This document shows, one piece after another, positions 1 through 8,365 of a DNA stretch of 64,000 nt. A program made the translations under genes and the position numbers. Every line of letters starts with the position of its first letter. Position 1 is the stretch's first letter. The notes below the pieces were generated by a model. The model was given only the letters and a program-made list of their open reading frames with translations. It searched no databases and had not been told where the DNA came from. Origin of the DNA: Anoxybacillus ayderensis (GTDB taxonomy: Bacteria > Bacillota > Bacilli > Bacillales > Anoxybacillaceae); the NCBI RefSeq assembly GCF_000833605.1, contig NZ_JXTG01000006.1:48261-112260 (forward strand), given 5' to 3'.

Positions 1-1
1 G

Positions 2-571
<570 letters not shown>

Positions 572-582
572 GGGGCATCTTT

Positions 583-631
583 CCTCTTGAGAAGGGGAAG
601 GGGTTACCAAACCGTTCTCCTTCTCAAGAGG
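583..631 (+). repeat. 13-bp inverted repeat at the 3' end of the IS3 element
   Basis: CCTCTTGAGAAGG (583-595) is perfectly complementary to CCTTCTCAAGAGG (619-631) across a 23-base loop. It sits between the transposase stop and the element end. It is probably a transcriptional stop or a structure that blocks read-through at the element edge, but there is no T run directly after it. Confidence 0.6.
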
Positions 632-702
632 CCACCAAACGAAGTGCAGTAGTAGGGCTTTAAAATTTTTCTCGATTTTACGTGTCTATTTTCTTGACAT
701 AA

Positions 703-1124
703 TACCAAGCGCAATTAAGAGATCTTAACGATGAATATGAATTATCTATTTTTGGAAACGGTCCAGAGTATGAAAAATTGTTGTCTTATTCTATACAAAA
801 TAAATTACCAGTAACGTTTCATGGCTATATTGAACGGGAAAGATTAATTTCTGAGTTAGGTAACTATGATATATTTATACAACCATCAAGAACAGAACCG
901 TTTGGTTATTCTGTAACGGAAGCAATGGCTAGTGGCTGTGTACCTATTTGTAGTAAAGTAGGAGGTTTACAAGATCAAGTTATTCATTTTCAATTCGATT
1001 ACTCATTAAAAATAAAGAGCTAAGGAATAAGATGAGGGAAAAGGCATTAGAGGTAGTAAAACAAAAGTTTTCACTAAGTGTTTTTGGAGAACGTTTAGAA
1101 AACATTTATTCTAGTCTTATATAA
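703..1124 (+). pseudogene. Glycosyltransferase family 4 remnant, truncated and frameshifted
   Basis: The translation from 703 shows the C-terminal GT-B half of a family 4 glycosyltransferase: IFGNGPEYEKL, then VTFHGYI, then the nucleotide-sugar motif PSRTEPFGYSVTEAMASG and PVICSKVGG-like residues. The N-terminal half is missing because the IS3 element ends at 699. The frame stops at 1021, but the normal C-terminal helix of such enzymes (KELRNKMREKALEVV, ending ENIYSSLI at 1124) continues in the other frame. Little sequence separates the two parts, so a short deletion with a frameshift has occurred near 985-1005. It is a dead gene of the local glycan cluster, AT-rich like its neighbour. Confidence 0.8.
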
Positions 1125-1151
1125 TTTTTTAATTGGAAGTGGGGTTTTTTT

Positions 1152-2363
1152 ATGAGGGGTGTATATATCGGAAATAATAAAATGTTAATTTCTCCTATCT
1201 GGGGTGGGAAGTTAATTGCCTCTTCAAATGACAGAAGTTTGATGCCTGAACTTGTAATACACGGATTTTACGAAATTGCTTTAACTAAATATTTCTTAAA
1301 AAATATTAAACCAGGAGATACAGTTATTGATGTAGGTGCAAACCTAGGATACTTTACTGTTTTAGCGGGCTATTTAGTCGGTTCAAATGGAAAGGTTATT
1401 GCCTATGAAGCGGCTAACGAAAACTGTGACTTGATTCAGGAAAACATCTCATTAAATTATATTAATGACAGGGTTGAAATACGAAACAGGGCTGTATATT
1501 CACAAAATAAAACTATCTCCTTTTTTGAAACAGAAACGTTTAAAGGGAATGGTTCGATAAAAAAACATGATAAGAATTATTTTGATTTTTTCGGAAGCGA
1601 ACATATAAAAGAAAATATGGTTCCAGCTGAGTGTTTAGATAATTACGTTGAAGAGTTACCATTTATCAAAATAATCAAAATAGATATTGAGGGTGGAGAA
1701 TACCATGCTTTATTAGGTATGCAGAAATTAATAGAAAATAATAAGGTAGATACAATAATTTTTGAATTTAATCAAAATATGTTAGGAAGCGATGGTATTT
1801 TATTAAGAAATCTATTGGAAAAATGGGGAGATGAATATTCTTACTATTTCTTTACACTAAATGATGAAGGGGAAGAAATTGTTGTTGATTTAGATACTAT
1901 TTATTCAAAACCTATAATTCCTTCAGTAGGGATGAAAAAAATTAATCTTGAATCAAGTAAAGTTGCAGAGATTTCTAATTCAAATGATATAGAGGGAAGT
2001 ATAAGTAAAAAAGACCAAATGGCTCAAGGAATATTGGAATTATCAGAAACTTGTTTAGAAGCTTTGGGATTTGTTGAATCACAACTAAATAATATGACGT
2101 CGGCGAATGTTGAATTGGTTATAAATGATTTTATATTCGCTTTAAATAAACTAGAACAATTTATCCGTGAAATAAATTTAGGTGTCTTTTCTGATATAAC
2201 TAAAGATCGTTTTGAATTAATACAAGAATCGTTAAACCAATCATTAATCATTGTTGCAAATAAAGATTATCTAGGGGCATTGAATTTAATTCAGAAAGAG
2301 GTTATTCCCGTTTATGGTGACTGGCAGAAAACATTGAGTGAATTGTTATCTCTATCTAATTGA
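1152..2363 (+). CDS. FkbM-family methyltransferase with helical C-terminal extension
   Basis: A predicted S-adenosylmethionine-dependent methyltransferase of the FkbM family, which O-methylates sugars on glycans. The SAM-binding motif VIDVGANLG is at residues 58-66. The FkbM signature IKIDIEGGEYHALLG is near residues 174-188, followed by the strand TIIFEFN. The catalytic domain ends near residue 260. Residues about 275-403 form an extra, charged, probably helical segment that ordinary FkbM proteins lack. The start has an upstream purine-rich stretch (GGAAGTGGGG) at good distance. The gene is markedly AT-rich compared with the core genes, which suggests transfer. Its position after a broken glycosyltransferase and before a second one and flaG points to flagellin or surface-glycan decoration. 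Confidence 0.85.
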   Translation: MRGVYIGNNKMLISPIWGGKLIASSNDRSLMPELVIHGFYEIALTKYFLKNIKPGDTVIDVGANLGYFTVLAGYLVGSNGKVIAYEAANENCDLIQENISLNYINDRVEIRNRAVYSQNKTISFFETETFKGNGSIKKHDKNYFDFFGSEHIKENMVPAECLDNYVEELPFIKIIKIDIEGGEYHALLGMQKLIENNKVDTIIFEFNQNMLGSDGILLRNLLEKWGDEYSYYFFTLNDEGEEIVVDLDTIYSKPIIPSVGMKKINLESSKVAEISNSNDIEGSISKKDQMAQGILELSETCLEALGFVESQLNNMTSANVELVINDFIFALNKLEQFIREINLGVFSDITKDRFELIQESLNQSLIIVANKDYLGALNLIQKEVIPVYGDWQKTLSELLSLSN

Positions 2364-2617
2364 CAGATAATATAGGACATAAAACCTTCTTCCGTACTGG
2401 TCGCTCCTATATATGTATTATTTTTTTGGATATTTTAGGCAGCAAATCGAATATGAGATTATACTTTTCTTTTTTGTTAAATAGGACCGTTTTTTCTAAT
2501 AAAAATAGCCGTTCTTATTTAGTATTAGCTGTTCGTCTCTTTTCAGTGCATTATTTTTGAATCCATTAAATTATTCAAATAATCTGCGATTGTGGTTAAT
2601 TTTTATGGGGTGAAATC
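2364..2617. other. AT-rich spacer without a convincing gene
   Basis: This stretch between the methyltransferase and the GT2 gene is T-rich. It holds one 66-codon open frame with no ribosome-binding site and no recognisable protein features. I see no terminator or element end. It may be decayed DNA from the glycan cluster. Confidence 0.5.
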
Positions 2618-3691
2618 TTGACAACACTAGCGTTAGTCATGATTGTAAAAAATGAAGAGAGGCATCTTAGCCGTTGTCTGCAAAGTGTCAAAGGTATTGT
2701 TGATGAAATGGTTATTGTCGATACAGGCTCTACCGATGCGACGAAAGAAATTGCTTACTCGTTTGGAGCGAAGGTGTTTGATTTTGAATGGGTGAATGAC
2801 TTTTCAGCGGCGCGAAACTATGCGCTCATGCAGTCGACGTGCGATTGGAATCTTGTGCTTGACGCTGATGAATATATTGTAAACGACTGTAAGAGCATCA
2901 TCAGACATTTCATTGAAACAAATGAGGGAGTAGTTGGACGAATTAAACGAATAGATGAGTTCAATCAAAACGGCGAGCGACGATATGCCCAATCTTACTT
3001 ATCACGGTTGCTTCCTAAAGGGGTAACATACAGCGGGAGAGTTCATGAGCAAGTCGATTCTCCGTTTCCACGCAAAAATGTTAATGTCGAAGTGTACCAT
3101 GATGGATACGTCCACACGAATAAAACAGAACGGAACTTGAATTTACTATTGCAAGAGTTAAAACAACACCCAACCGATGATTATGTTTTATACCAAGTAG
3201 GAAAGCAGTACAAGCTGTTGCAGCAATTGAACATGGCGGAGAAGTATTTTGAGGAAAGTTATCGTCTTGTTCCTCTCCATGCGTGGTATCGTCATAGTTT
3301 AGTCATTGACTATTTATACACGATGACAGTTAACCGTTCGTTTGAACAAGGATTGCAAGTTATCGCAATAGAGCAAAAAAGATTAGATGATTCGCCGGAT
3401 TTCCACTTCGCGTGTGGACTGTTTTATATGGATGCGATTTTTTGTCATACGGATCGTTATGCGCACTTGTTTCCGTTAATTGAACGATGTTTTATCCGCT
3501 GCTTAGAAATTGGCGAAACAGAGAAATACGATCGTGTGCGCGGAACGGGGAGTTTTTTAGCAGCGTACAATCTTGGCGTATTTTACGAAGTGACTGGACA
3601 AATCGAGAAAGCTGTTCATTTTTATAAACGAGCGGCACATGAAGAATATGAAAAGGCTGTTGGGCGGTTAAATAGGCTGTTAGGAAAGTGA
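2618..3691 (+). CDS. GT2 glycosyltransferase with C-terminal TPR repeats
   Basis: The N-terminal 200 residues are a GT-A fold family 2 glycosyltransferase: MIVKNEE at 8-14, VDTGSTDAT at 34-42, and the metal-binding LDADEY at 81-86. The C-terminal part (about 175-357) is made of helical TPR-like units, for example AEKYFEESYRLVP and AVHFYKRAAHEEYEKA. This architecture resembles the glycosyltransferases that modify proteins such as SunS and flagellin. The start is TTG with GGGGTG six bases upstream. Base composition is closer to the core genome than that of the methyltransferase. It is followed by a terminator and then by flaG-fliD, which supports flagellin as acceptor, though this is inference. 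Confidence 0.85.
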   Translation: MTTLALVMIVKNEERHLSRCLQSVKGIVDEMVIVDTGSTDATKEIAYSFGAKVFDFEWVNDFSAARNYALMQSTCDWNLVLDADEYIVNDCKSIIRHFIETNEGVVGRIKRIDEFNQNGERRYAQSYLSRLLPKGVTYSGRVHEQVDSPFPRKNVNVEVYHDGYVHTNKTERNLNLLLQELKQHPTDDYVLYQVGKQYKLLQQLNMAEKYFEESYRLVPLHAWYRHSLVIDYLYTMTVNRSFEQGLQVIAIEQKRLDDSPDFHFACGLFYMDAIFCHTDRYAHLFPLIERCFIRCLEIGETEKYDRVRGTGSFLAAYNLGVFYEVTGQIEKAVHFYKRAAHEEYEKAVGRLNRLLGK

Positions 3692-3715
3692 TGGGCTACT
3701 TTATAAAATGAGACG

Positions 3716-3753
3716 AAAGGAGAAAAATGAGCTCTTTTCTCCTTTTGTTTTTT
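3716..3753 (+). terminator. Terminator after the GT2 gene
   Basis: AAAGGAGAAAA (3716-3726) pairs perfectly with TTTTCTCCTTT (3735-3745) and is followed by TGTTTTTT. This is a typical intrinsic terminator and separates the glycan cluster from the flagellar operon. Confidence 0.8.
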
Positions 3754-3817
3754 CGAAAAGTTTTTAGAATTTTAGCTGTTTTTAAAGATGTTTCAGATTC
3801 ATACAACAATCCTTGTG

Positions 3818-3891
3818 CACCTCGTCAAACTCCCACAATGAAAGTTTCGGTGCGAAGGAGGCAACTCCATCGCATAGATGAGGTGTTTTTT
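3818..3891 (+). ncRNA. Candidate structured RNA (three-way junction plus T run)
   Basis: CACCTCGTC (3818-3826) pairs with GATGAGGTG (3877-3885), giving a 9-bp closing stem with one G-T pair, directly followed by six Ts (3886-3891). Inside it are two further stems. AAACT/AGTTT is at 3827-3831 and 3843-3847. TGCGA-A-GGAG/CTCC-A-TCGCA is at 3851-3874 and is capped by a GCAA tetraloop. The fold combines a multi-branched domain with a terminator-like ending. I do not recognise it as a known riboswitch class. It lies just before the sigma-D-type promoter of flaG. No clear promoter for it was found. Confidence 0.45.
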
Positions 3892-3903
3892 CTTCTTCCC
3901 CTT

Positions 3904-3929
3904 TAAATTTCCCTTCCCCCATCCGATAT
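3904..3929 (+). promoter_or_regulatory. Sigma-D (flagellar) promoter for flaG-fliD-fliS-fliT
   Basis: TAAA at 3904-3907 and TCCGATAT at 3922-3929 are separated by 14 bases. This is one mismatch from the Bacillus sigma-D consensus TAAA-N14/16-GCCGATAT. The promoter is 34 bases upstream of the flaG start, so the filament cap and chaperone genes are probably expressed with the late flagellar class. Confidence 0.75.
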
Positions 3930-3963
3930 AAACAGTAGGAACGTATATGTAAAGGAGCGAAAA

Positions 3964-4326
3964 GTGATGATTGAACGAATTTCTTCTTCTCATTCTTCCA
4001 CATATATGTATGAAAAAATGACAGAGCGTCCAGCCGAACAGCCAAAACAAGAGCAAGCGACCGTGCAGCAAGCGACAGCCAAGCAAGAGGAAGAACGTAT
4101 TTCAAAAGAAAAACTTGAAGAAATCGTCAAAGGGATGAACGAATTTTTACAGCCGAGCCATACGTCGTTAAAGTTTAATGTGCATGAAGATTTAAAAGAG
4201 TATTATATTCAACTAATCGATGATCGAACGAAGGAAGTTGTGCGCGAAATTCCGCCGAAAAAATTGTTAGATATGTATGCGGCGATGATGAAGTTTGTCG
4301 GGTTGATTGTTGACCGAAAAATTTAG
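3964..4326 (+). CDS. flaG: Flagellar protein FlaG
   Basis: A 120-residue FlaG-family protein (YvyC in B. subtilis), thought to influence filament length. The N-terminal half is low-complexity and rich in Q, E and A. The conserved FlaG core is at about 60-120: LKFNVHEDLKEYYIQLIDDRTKEVVREIPPKK in pieces, ending LLDMYAAMMKFVGLIVDRKI in pieces. The start chosen is GTG at 3964 with AAAGGAG upstream; the ATG directly after it is equally possible. It is first in an operon with fliD, fliS and fliT and lies 13 bases from fliD. Confidence 0.9.
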   Translation: MMIERISSSHSSTYMYEKMTERPAEQPKQEQATVQQATAKQEEERISKEKLEEIVKGMNEFLQPSHTSLKFNVHEDLKEYYIQLIDDRTKEVVREIPPKKLLDMYAAMMKFVGLIVDRKI

Positions 4327-4339
4327 GAGGTGGTAAGTT

Positions 4340-5887
4340 ATGAGCATGATGCGAATTGGTGGATTGGCAAGCGGAATGGATATCGATCAAATTGTGCGGG
4401 ATTTAATGAAAGTCGAGCGTGCGCCAATTGATAAATTAAAACAAAAAAAGCAATTGCTTGAGTGGCAACGCGACGCATATCGCGATATGAATCGGTTATT
4501 AGACGCATTAGATAAACATATTTTCGAAGGCGTCATGCGCCAAAGCACGTTTTTGCAGAAAAAAGTGACGAGTTCGAATGAAAATGTCGTCACCGCCACC
4601 AGCACGCCGAGCGCGTCGAATCAAACAGTCGAGATTAGCAATATTACACAACTTGCAACAGCGGCAAGGTGGACGTCTGAAAGCGCCATCCAAACTGTAG
4701 GGGCTTTTGATCCAAATGCGAAATTGAAAGATATCACCTTTCTGGTGGGGGGAGCTACCCCTGTTAATTTGACTAGTTCGTTAACAGTTAAATTGGCTGT
4801 AACTGATCCTAACGGTGGTACAAAAAATGTTGAAATAAGTGTGGATCCAAACAATGATACAATTCAGTCAGTTATCAATAAAATGAATCAACATATAGAA
4901 CTGGGCATAAATTCATTTTTTGACGATATTACGAAAAAAGTGGTTATTAACAAAAAACAAACAGGGATTGGGGCGTCCATACAAGTTATTGAAGGTCAAG
5001 AATTGTTCCAAGCGTTTGGTTTTACAGCTACTCTAAACAATTTTGAACTAACAGGAAAAACGGATGGACAAAACGCCAAATTTACAATTAACGGTCTTGA
5101 AACAGAGCGTCTGTCGAACACGTTTACGATTAACGGTATGACGTATACGTTGAAAAACACGCATATCGGGACGGTAACGATTTCATCAACAACAAATACG
5201 GATGCGATTTTTAACTCGATTAAATCGTTTGTCGATAAATATAATGAAACGATTGATGAAATCAATAAAAAGCTAAAAGAAACGCGTTATCGCGATTATC
5301 AGCCGCTGACAGATGAACAGCGCGAGAAGTTGACGGAAAAGCAGGCGGAAAAGTGGGAGGAAAAAGCGAAAAGCGGCATTTTGCGCGGTGATTCGATTTT
5401 GTCAAACGCCCTCTCTAGCATGCGCCAAGCACTTTATCGAAAAGTGGATGGAGTGGCGGACGGATTTTCTCAACTTGCACAAATTGGCATTACAACGACG
5501 CCAAACTATTTAGAAGGCGGAAAGTTAATTATTGACGAAGCGAAACTAAGACAAAAAATTGAAGAAAATCCAGATGCGATTTATCGTCTATTTAGCAACA
5601 ACGGTGAAGGAAATGCGAAAGGGATTGTCCGCCAACTTCGCGATGAAATTAAAAAGACGATCAAAAGTATTGAAGATAAAGCAGGAAATACGTTAAAAGC
5701 TACGAATCAGTATATCATTGGAAAAAGTATTATTGACATTGATACGCGCATTAGTGCGGCCGAAGATCGGCTAAAACGAGTAGAAGATCGCTACTGGAAG
5801 CAGTTTTCCGCGATGGAAAAAGCAGTGCAACGTGCAAACTCGCAAAGTATGTATCTCATGAATGCCTTTGGCGGTGGAGCACAATAA
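4340..5887 (+). CDS. fliD: Flagellar filament capping protein FliD (HAP2)
   Basis: A 515-residue filament cap that folds incoming flagellin at the filament tip. The FliD N-terminal signature is clear in the first 20 residues (RIGGLASGMDIDQIV), with a long coiled segment to residue 60. The variable middle is at about 130-250. The FliD C-terminal domain follows, ending in the coiled coil RISAAEDRLKRVEDRYWKQF and the motif FSAMEKAVQRANSQS. AGGAGGTGG precedes the ATG. The middle part is noticeably more AT-rich than the ends, as expected for the surface-exposed variable domain. Confidence 0.95.
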   Translation: MSMMRIGGLASGMDIDQIVRDLMKVERAPIDKLKQKKQLLEWQRDAYRDMNRLLDALDKHIFEGVMRQSTFLQKKVTSSNENVVTATSTPSASNQTVEISNITQLATAARWTSESAIQTVGAFDPNAKLKDITFLVGGATPVNLTSSLTVKLAVTDPNGGTKNVEISVDPNNDTIQSVINKMNQHIELGINSFFDDITKKVVINKKQTGIGASIQVIEGQELFQAFGFTATLNNFELTGKTDGQNAKFTINGLETERLSNTFTINGMTYTLKNTHIGTVTISSTTNTDAIFNSIKSFVDKYNETIDEINKKLKETRYRDYQPLTDEQREKLTEKQAEKWEEKAKSGILRGDSILSNALSSMRQALYRKVDGVADGFSQLAQIGITTTPNYLEGGKLIIDEAKLRQKIEENPDAIYRLFSNNGEGNAKGIVRQLRDEIKKTIKSIEDKAGNTLKATNQYIIGKSIIDIDTRISAAEDRLKRVEDRYWKQFSAMEKAVQRANSQSMYLMNAFGGGAQ

Positions 5888-5902
5888 TTAGGAGGTTGAA
5901 AG

Positions 5903-6295
5903 ATGAACCCATATCAATCATATCAAACAAATGCGGTGCAAACAGCGTCACCGGGGGAATTGACGCTTATGCTTTATAACGGTTGCCTAAAGTTTATTGC
6001 GCAAGCGAAGAAAGCGATCGAAGAGAAAGATATTGAAGCGCGCAATACAAATTTATTAAAAGCGCAAAAAATTATTCAAGAGTTGATGGTGACGCTCAAT
6101 ATGGAATATGAAGTAGCCAAATCGATGATGACGATGTATGACTATATGTATCGTCGTTTAGTTGAAGCAAATATTAAAAGCGACATCGCGATTTTAGAAG
6201 AAGTTGAAGGATATGTCAAAGAGTTCCGTGATACGTGGAAGCAAGTGATTCAACTAAATCGTCAACGTCAATACGCGCAAGGCGGTCACGTGTAA
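5903..6295 (+). CDS. fliS: Flagellin export chaperone FliS
   Basis: A 130-residue cytoplasmic helical chaperone that holds flagellin unfolded before export. The conserved N-terminus NPYQSYQTNAVQTASPGELT (residues 2-21) and the helix LMLYNGCLKFI are diagnostic. AGGAGG is ten bases before the ATG. The stop overlaps the start of fliT (TAATG), which suggests translational coupling. Confidence 0.95.
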   Translation: MNPYQSYQTNAVQTASPGELTLMLYNGCLKFIAQAKKAIEEKDIEARNTNLLKAQKIIQELMVTLNMEYEVAKSMMTMYDYMYRRLVEANIKSDIAILEEVEGYVKEFRDTWKQVIQLNRQRQYAQGGHV

Positions 6296-6645
6296 TGAGC
6301 GTTGTTTCGGAGCTTTTGGGCATAACAAAGGCAATGGTTGAATTGCTTCGCGAGCCGATTGAAAAAGAAAAACGTGATGCGGTGATTGAACAAATCGAGG
6401 AAATGCTTGAGAAGCGGGAACAGCTTCTCAAGCAACTGCCTGCAACGTTAACGGAAGAAGAAAAGAAAATGGGGAAACAGTTGCTTGCGTTAGATCGTGA
6501 GACAAACAATCTTCTTCGGCAATTTAAACAACAAATCCAGCAAGACTTAAAGCAAATTAAACAAACAAGAGAAGCGGTCGATCGTTATGACGACTTGTAC
6601 GATTCGTTAGCGAGCGACGGCATGTTTTACGATAAAAGAAGGTAG
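6295..6645 (+). CDS. fliT: Flagellar chaperone FliT-like protein
   Basis: A 116-residue, almost entirely alpha-helical, highly charged protein directly after fliS. The start ATG shares its A with the fliS stop. Sequence such as LLGITKAMVELLREPIE, KREQLLKQLP and the final SLASDGMFYDKRR fit the short FliT proteins of Bacillaceae, which escort FliD or other late substrates. Identity rests on size, helicity and gene order more than on a sharp motif. Confidence 0.75.
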   Translation: MSVVSELLGITKAMVELLREPIEKEKRDAVIEQIEEMLEKREQLLKQLPATLTEEEKKMGKQLLALDRETNNLLRQFKQQIQQDLKQIKQTREAVDRYDDLYDSLASDGMFYDKRR

Positions 6646-6650
6646 GTATC

Positions 6651-7043
6651 ATGATGACTCAGTTAACTCCAGAACAATTGACGGTCGTTCGTCACTATGC
6701 AGCGCTATTGGACACAATTGAAGAAGGATTTCATTACGTAATTGAAAGTTTTTCCAATTATGGGCGTACGCAAGGGGATGTTGTGCTTGCGGATATTTTT
6801 ACAGCGTTCGGTCAAATTGAACAGACAAATGAGCGATCGCTTGCACATTTTTTCGCTGATGATGTCGCACTATTGAATGAGCTACAACGATTTTCCGCCG
6901 TCGTAGAAGAGGCGTGGAAATTAGACGGAAAACTACACGATCCAAACGCAAAGAAGCAAATTGTTGAAAAATATGTAGCGCCAGCGTTTGAAGCGTGGAA
7001 AGTAAGCATGATGCAACATCTTCGTCCATATGTTGAACAATAA
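6651..7043 (+). CDS. Unrecognised 130-residue protein at the end of the fliDST operon
   Basis: I do not recognise this family. The protein is acidic, predicted mostly helical, with segments such as LLDTIEEGFHYVIESFSNYG and a C-terminal MQHLRPYVEQ. It has no signal peptide or membrane span. It lies five bases after fliT and before a terminator, so it belongs to the late flagellar operon and may be an export or filament accessory factor. The start could be either of two consecutive ATG codons. Confidence 0.75.
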   Translation: MMTQLTPEQLTVVRHYAALLDTIEEGFHYVIESFSNYGRTQGDVVLADIFTAFGQIEQTNERSLAHFFADDVALLNELQRFSAVVEEAWKLDGKLHDPNAKKQIVEKYVAPAFEAWKVSMMQHLRPYVEQ

Positions 7044-7044
7044 G

Positions 7045-7072
7045 AAGAGGAGGGCAGACAGCTCTCCTCTTT
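7045..7072. terminator. Terminator at the end of the flagellar operon
   Basis: AAGAGGAG (7045-7052) pairs with CTCCTCTT (7064-7071), with further pairing inside. The T run is short. It lies between convergent genes and may serve the flagellar operon only. Confidence 0.6.
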
Positions 7073-7108
7073 GTCATATATTAACATATTCACAAAAACG
7101 GGTGCTGT

Positions 7109-8191
7109 TTAAAATGCTTCTACAATGGTGACGTTTACTTCTTTTCGCAAGTCGATTTCAAATGGTGATTTTAGCGTTTCACCGTTTGGGTTTTGTAAAA
7201 TACGAACGACAGGACGAAGCGGATATTCTGGGAAAATGTTTGAGACGACGCCTCGGTATCCTGTGTTGAGTACAATGTTTGTGCCAAGCGGGTAAATGGC
7301 GACGTATTTTAAAAACGTTTTAATGAGCTCGTAATCAAACAGCGTGTTGCCAGCTGCGCATAAATATTCGGCCGCTTCGTGTGGCGAATGTTGTTGGCGA
7401 TGATCGCGCGGTGAAGTGAGCGCATCGAACACGTCTGCGATCGCAATAATGCGCGCGAATTCGTGAATGTATTTGCCGGCTGCTTTGTGCGGGTAACCGC
7501 TCCCGTCAAAACGTTCATGATGTTGTAAGGCACAGTAAGCGGAAGATGGTGAAATATTATTTTGCTTTTTCAATAGTTCAAATCCAAATTCCGTATGATG
7601 TGATATAATTCGGCGTTCCTCAGGGCTAAGAGGCCCTTTTTTCGCCCAAAGTGCACTCGGAATTTGCGTCATGCCGATATCAAATAAAAGCGCCCCAACA
7701 CCTAAATCGAGCAATTGTTGCGAGGAATAACCTTTCGCTAATCCGATGACACCTGCGATCGTTGCGACGTTGACCGAGTGATGAAAAAAATATCCCTTTG
7801 AAATAACAAGGTCGGATAAGTTAATGAGCAAGTTTTCCCTGCTCAATAAGTAGTCTAAAATTTCTTTAAATATTTTTTGATATTCTTGCCCGAGATCTAG
7901 CGAAGATACGCGTTGAACAGCTTTTTGTTCTTCGATGAGTTCCGTCATCGTTTCGTACACTTTTTTTACGGCTTGTTGTCGTACAACCGGGCTAATCGTT
8001 GGCTTTTCCTCAATGTCAAATGTAAAAATGTCGTGAATATAAATATGACGAATGCCGTTTTCGCGCAATCCGCGAATGTATGAGTCGGTCAGTTTGACTC
8101 CTTTAGCAAGCAAAACGGCACCGTTCGGTCCGTAAATATCGACGGCGAGCACATCGCCACTTTTTGCTTCAAATATATGCACTTTGCGCAT
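7109..8191 (-). CDS. HD-GYP domain protein (cyclic-di-GMP phosphodiesterase family) with altered HD motif
   Basis: A 360-residue cytoplasmic protein. The first 110 residues are a small N-terminal domain without clear motifs. The HD-GYP domain is at about 125-290. Conserved pieces are HHSVNVATIAG, SHHTEFGFELL, the hallmark HHERFDGSGYP and IADVFDALT. At the metal-binding HD position the sequence is LLFDIGM, so the His of the HD pair is Phe while the Asp stays. HD-GYP enzymes hydrolyse cyclic-di-GMP; loss of a metal ligand could reduce activity or turn the protein into a sensor. It is a single gene convergent with the flagellar operon, which fits a role in motility control. Confidence 0.8.
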   Translation of the reverse strand: MRKVHIFEAKSGDVLAVDIYGPNGAVLLAKGVKLTDSYIRGLRENGIRHIYIHDIFTFDIEEKPTISPVVRQQAVKKVYETMTELIEEQKAVQRVSSLDLGQEYQKIFKEILDYLLSRENLLINLSDLVISKGYFFHHSVNVATIAGVIGLAKGYSSQQLLDLGVGALLFDIGMTQIPSALWAKKGPLSPEERRIISHHTEFGFELLKKQNNISPSSAYCALQHHERFDGSGYPHKAAGKYIHEFARIIAIADVFDALTSPRDHRQQHSPHEAAEYLCAAGNTLFDYELIKTFLKYVAIYPLGTNIVLNTGYRGVVSNIFPEYPLRPVVRILQNPNGETLKSPFEIDLRKEVNVTIVEAF

Positions 8192-8365
8192 GCGATCACA
8201 CCTCAGCAGAAAAATACGAACGCTTTTTCATCATCTATAAATTATAGCATAATTATCCATCATTTTGTTCATCATTTTTTCACAAAAAATGTGACGATTG
8301 AGGAGGAGTTTTGTAGGGAATTGTAGAAATAAGTAATCAACCTTTCATAAAAGGAGGAACAGCGT

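Noticed and set aside
2360..2560. 66-codon open frame between the methyltransferase and GT2 gene
   Set aside because: No ribosome-binding site, composition like random AT-rich DNA, and overlap with the preceding gene's end.
8290..8365. Sigma-H or sigma-B promoter for hpf
   Set aside because: AGGAGG and GGGAAT pieces occur, but the spacing does not fit either consensus.
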